From positions 1-14,271 of the forward strand of contig JALGUI010000130.1 in the NCBI GenBank assembly GCA_029820915.1: a stretch of 14,271 nt of DNA. Reading direction: 5' to 3'. The stretch's first letter is position 1; each line of letters opens with the position of its first letter. Below are positions 13,898-14,271 of the stretch, one piece after another. Source of the DNA: Candidatus Zipacnadia bacterium. Its GTDB lineage: Bacteria > Armatimonadota > Zipacnadia > Zipacnadales > UBA5352. Both the position numbers and the translations under genes were made by a program. The notes under the pieces were generated by a model that saw only the letters and a program-made list of their open reading frames with translations, made no database searches and was not told the origin of the DNA.

Positions 13898-13945
13898 TTG
13901 ACAGGCGGATAATAATGGAGTAGTCTGATCCAGAATAGTAATGGA
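13898..13945 (+). promoter_or_regulatory. AT-rich promoter and possible operator of the Rrf2 gene
   Basis: A perfect TTGACA (13898-13903) is followed after 17 bp by TAGTCT (13921-13926), which keeps the key -10 positions T, A and final T. An alternative -10, GATAAT (13908-13913), has no good -35. The dyad TCTG-ATC-CAGA (13923-13933) overlaps the first -10, and an 11-bp near-perfect direct repeat (ATAATAATGGA at 13909, ATAGTAATGGA at 13935) brackets it. Autoregulation by the Rrf2 protein at these sites is inference. Confidence 0.55.
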
Positions 13946-14271
13946 TCTAATCAGGCGGAACACAGGATACGGGCTGAGGGCGCTGGTGCACATGGTGTCG
14001 GTGGCCGACGGCGGCGCGTTCACCGCGGAAGAGTTGGCCGACGCCGCGGACACGAGCGTGGACTTCATGCACAAGATCATGCAGGACCTGCGCGACGCCG
14101 GGATCGTGGCAAGCAAGCGCGGGCCGGGGGGCGGGTTCAGGCTGGCGCGGAGCCCGGCAGAGGTGGACCTGCTCGAGATCGTGACGGCGATGCAGGGGCC
14201 GCTAAGGGTCAATCGGTGCGTGATCGGCCTGGACGCGTGCGAGCGGTCGGCGGTGTGCCCGCTGCGACCGA
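13941..14271 (+). CDS. Rrf2-family transcriptional regulator, probably Fe-S (partial)
   Basis: The first 110 residues of an Rrf2-family winged-helix regulator, cut by the right edge. The N-terminus MDLIRRNTGYGLRALVHMVS, the helix-turn-helix (FTAEELADAADTSVDFMHKI) and the wing (SKRGPGGGFRLAR) are typical of the family. Three cysteines follow, C93, C100 and C106 (C-X6-C-X5-C), close to the spacing that holds an Fe-S cluster in IscR, NsrR and RirA, so it likely senses iron-sulfur status, nitric oxide or redox state. There is no SD before the ATG, and the best -10 would leave a leader of only a few bases, so translation may be leaderless. Its targets are not visible. Confidence 0.88.
   Translation, partial: MDLIRRNTGYGLRALVHMVSVADGGAFTAEELADAADTSVDFMHKIMQDLRDAGIVASKRGPGGGFRLARSPAEVDLLEIVTAMQGPLRVNRCVIGLDACERSAVCPLRP

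Noticed and set aside
13259..14212. 317-residue minus-strand frame across the repeat cluster and the Rrf2 gene
   Set aside because: Its repetitive Pro/Ala/Arg sequence is a translation of the 110-bp repeats, and it is antisense to a clear Rrf2 gene.

Overview
This is a high-GC bacterial chromosome segment carrying mostly housekeeping genes. GC-rich codon usage, frequent GTG starts, strong Shine-Dalgarno (SD) sequences, a short-form EF-Ts (about 200 aa) and a cluster of B12-binding-like radical SAM protein, DUF2344 protein and RNase E/G fit an uncultured lineage of the Terrabacteria type, such as Armatimonadota or a relative. That placement is inference; no rRNA or tRNA gene is present to anchor it.

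Layout. (1) 1-4593, minus strand, read right to left: TIGR03960-type radical SAM protein, DUF2344/TIGR03936 protein (its GTG directly follows the upstream TGA), a 210-bp hairpin-rich leader, RNase E/G (rng), and the 5' end of a membrane-anchored protein running off the left edge. A strong promoter (TTGACA-N18-TATCAT) drives this operon and shows that the longest radical SAM reading frame starts too early. (2) 4836-6867, plus strand, divergent: a small membrane-anchored protein, a flavin-reductase-like flavoprotein and a KdgK-type sugar kinase, with a 13-bp hairpin before the kinase. (3) 6868-7282: a 415-bp control region with hairpins after kdgK, a textbook sigma70-type promoter, a perfect 43-bp tandem duplication in the leader, and rpsB apparently starting at CTG. 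(4) 7283-11745, plus strand: rpsB, tsf, pyrH, frr, a PASTA-like 76-aa protein overlapping frr, uppS, and an exported protein resembling the periplasmic part of some MscS-type proteins. This is the conserved translation/UMP kinase/undecaprenyl cluster, without cdsA or dxr after uppS. (5) 11779-13323: a hairpin between convergent genes, then a minus-strand GT4-like protein that has lost its catalytic EX7E glutamates, with its own promoter. (6) 13395-13841: a REP-like repeat cluster of 110-bp units, each carrying two GC-rich hairpins followed by CTCC. (7) 13941 to the right edge: an Rrf2-family regulator with three cysteines suited to an Fe-S cluster, behind an AT-rich promoter island.

The most unusual signals are the REP-like cluster, the CTG start and duplicated leader of rpsB, the orphan PASTA-like protein between frr and uppS, the degenerate glycosyltransferase, and the promoter that overlaps the longest predicted start of the radical SAM gene. 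Several intergenic hairpins lack a U-tract, so termination here probably does not follow the E. coli intrinsic pattern.
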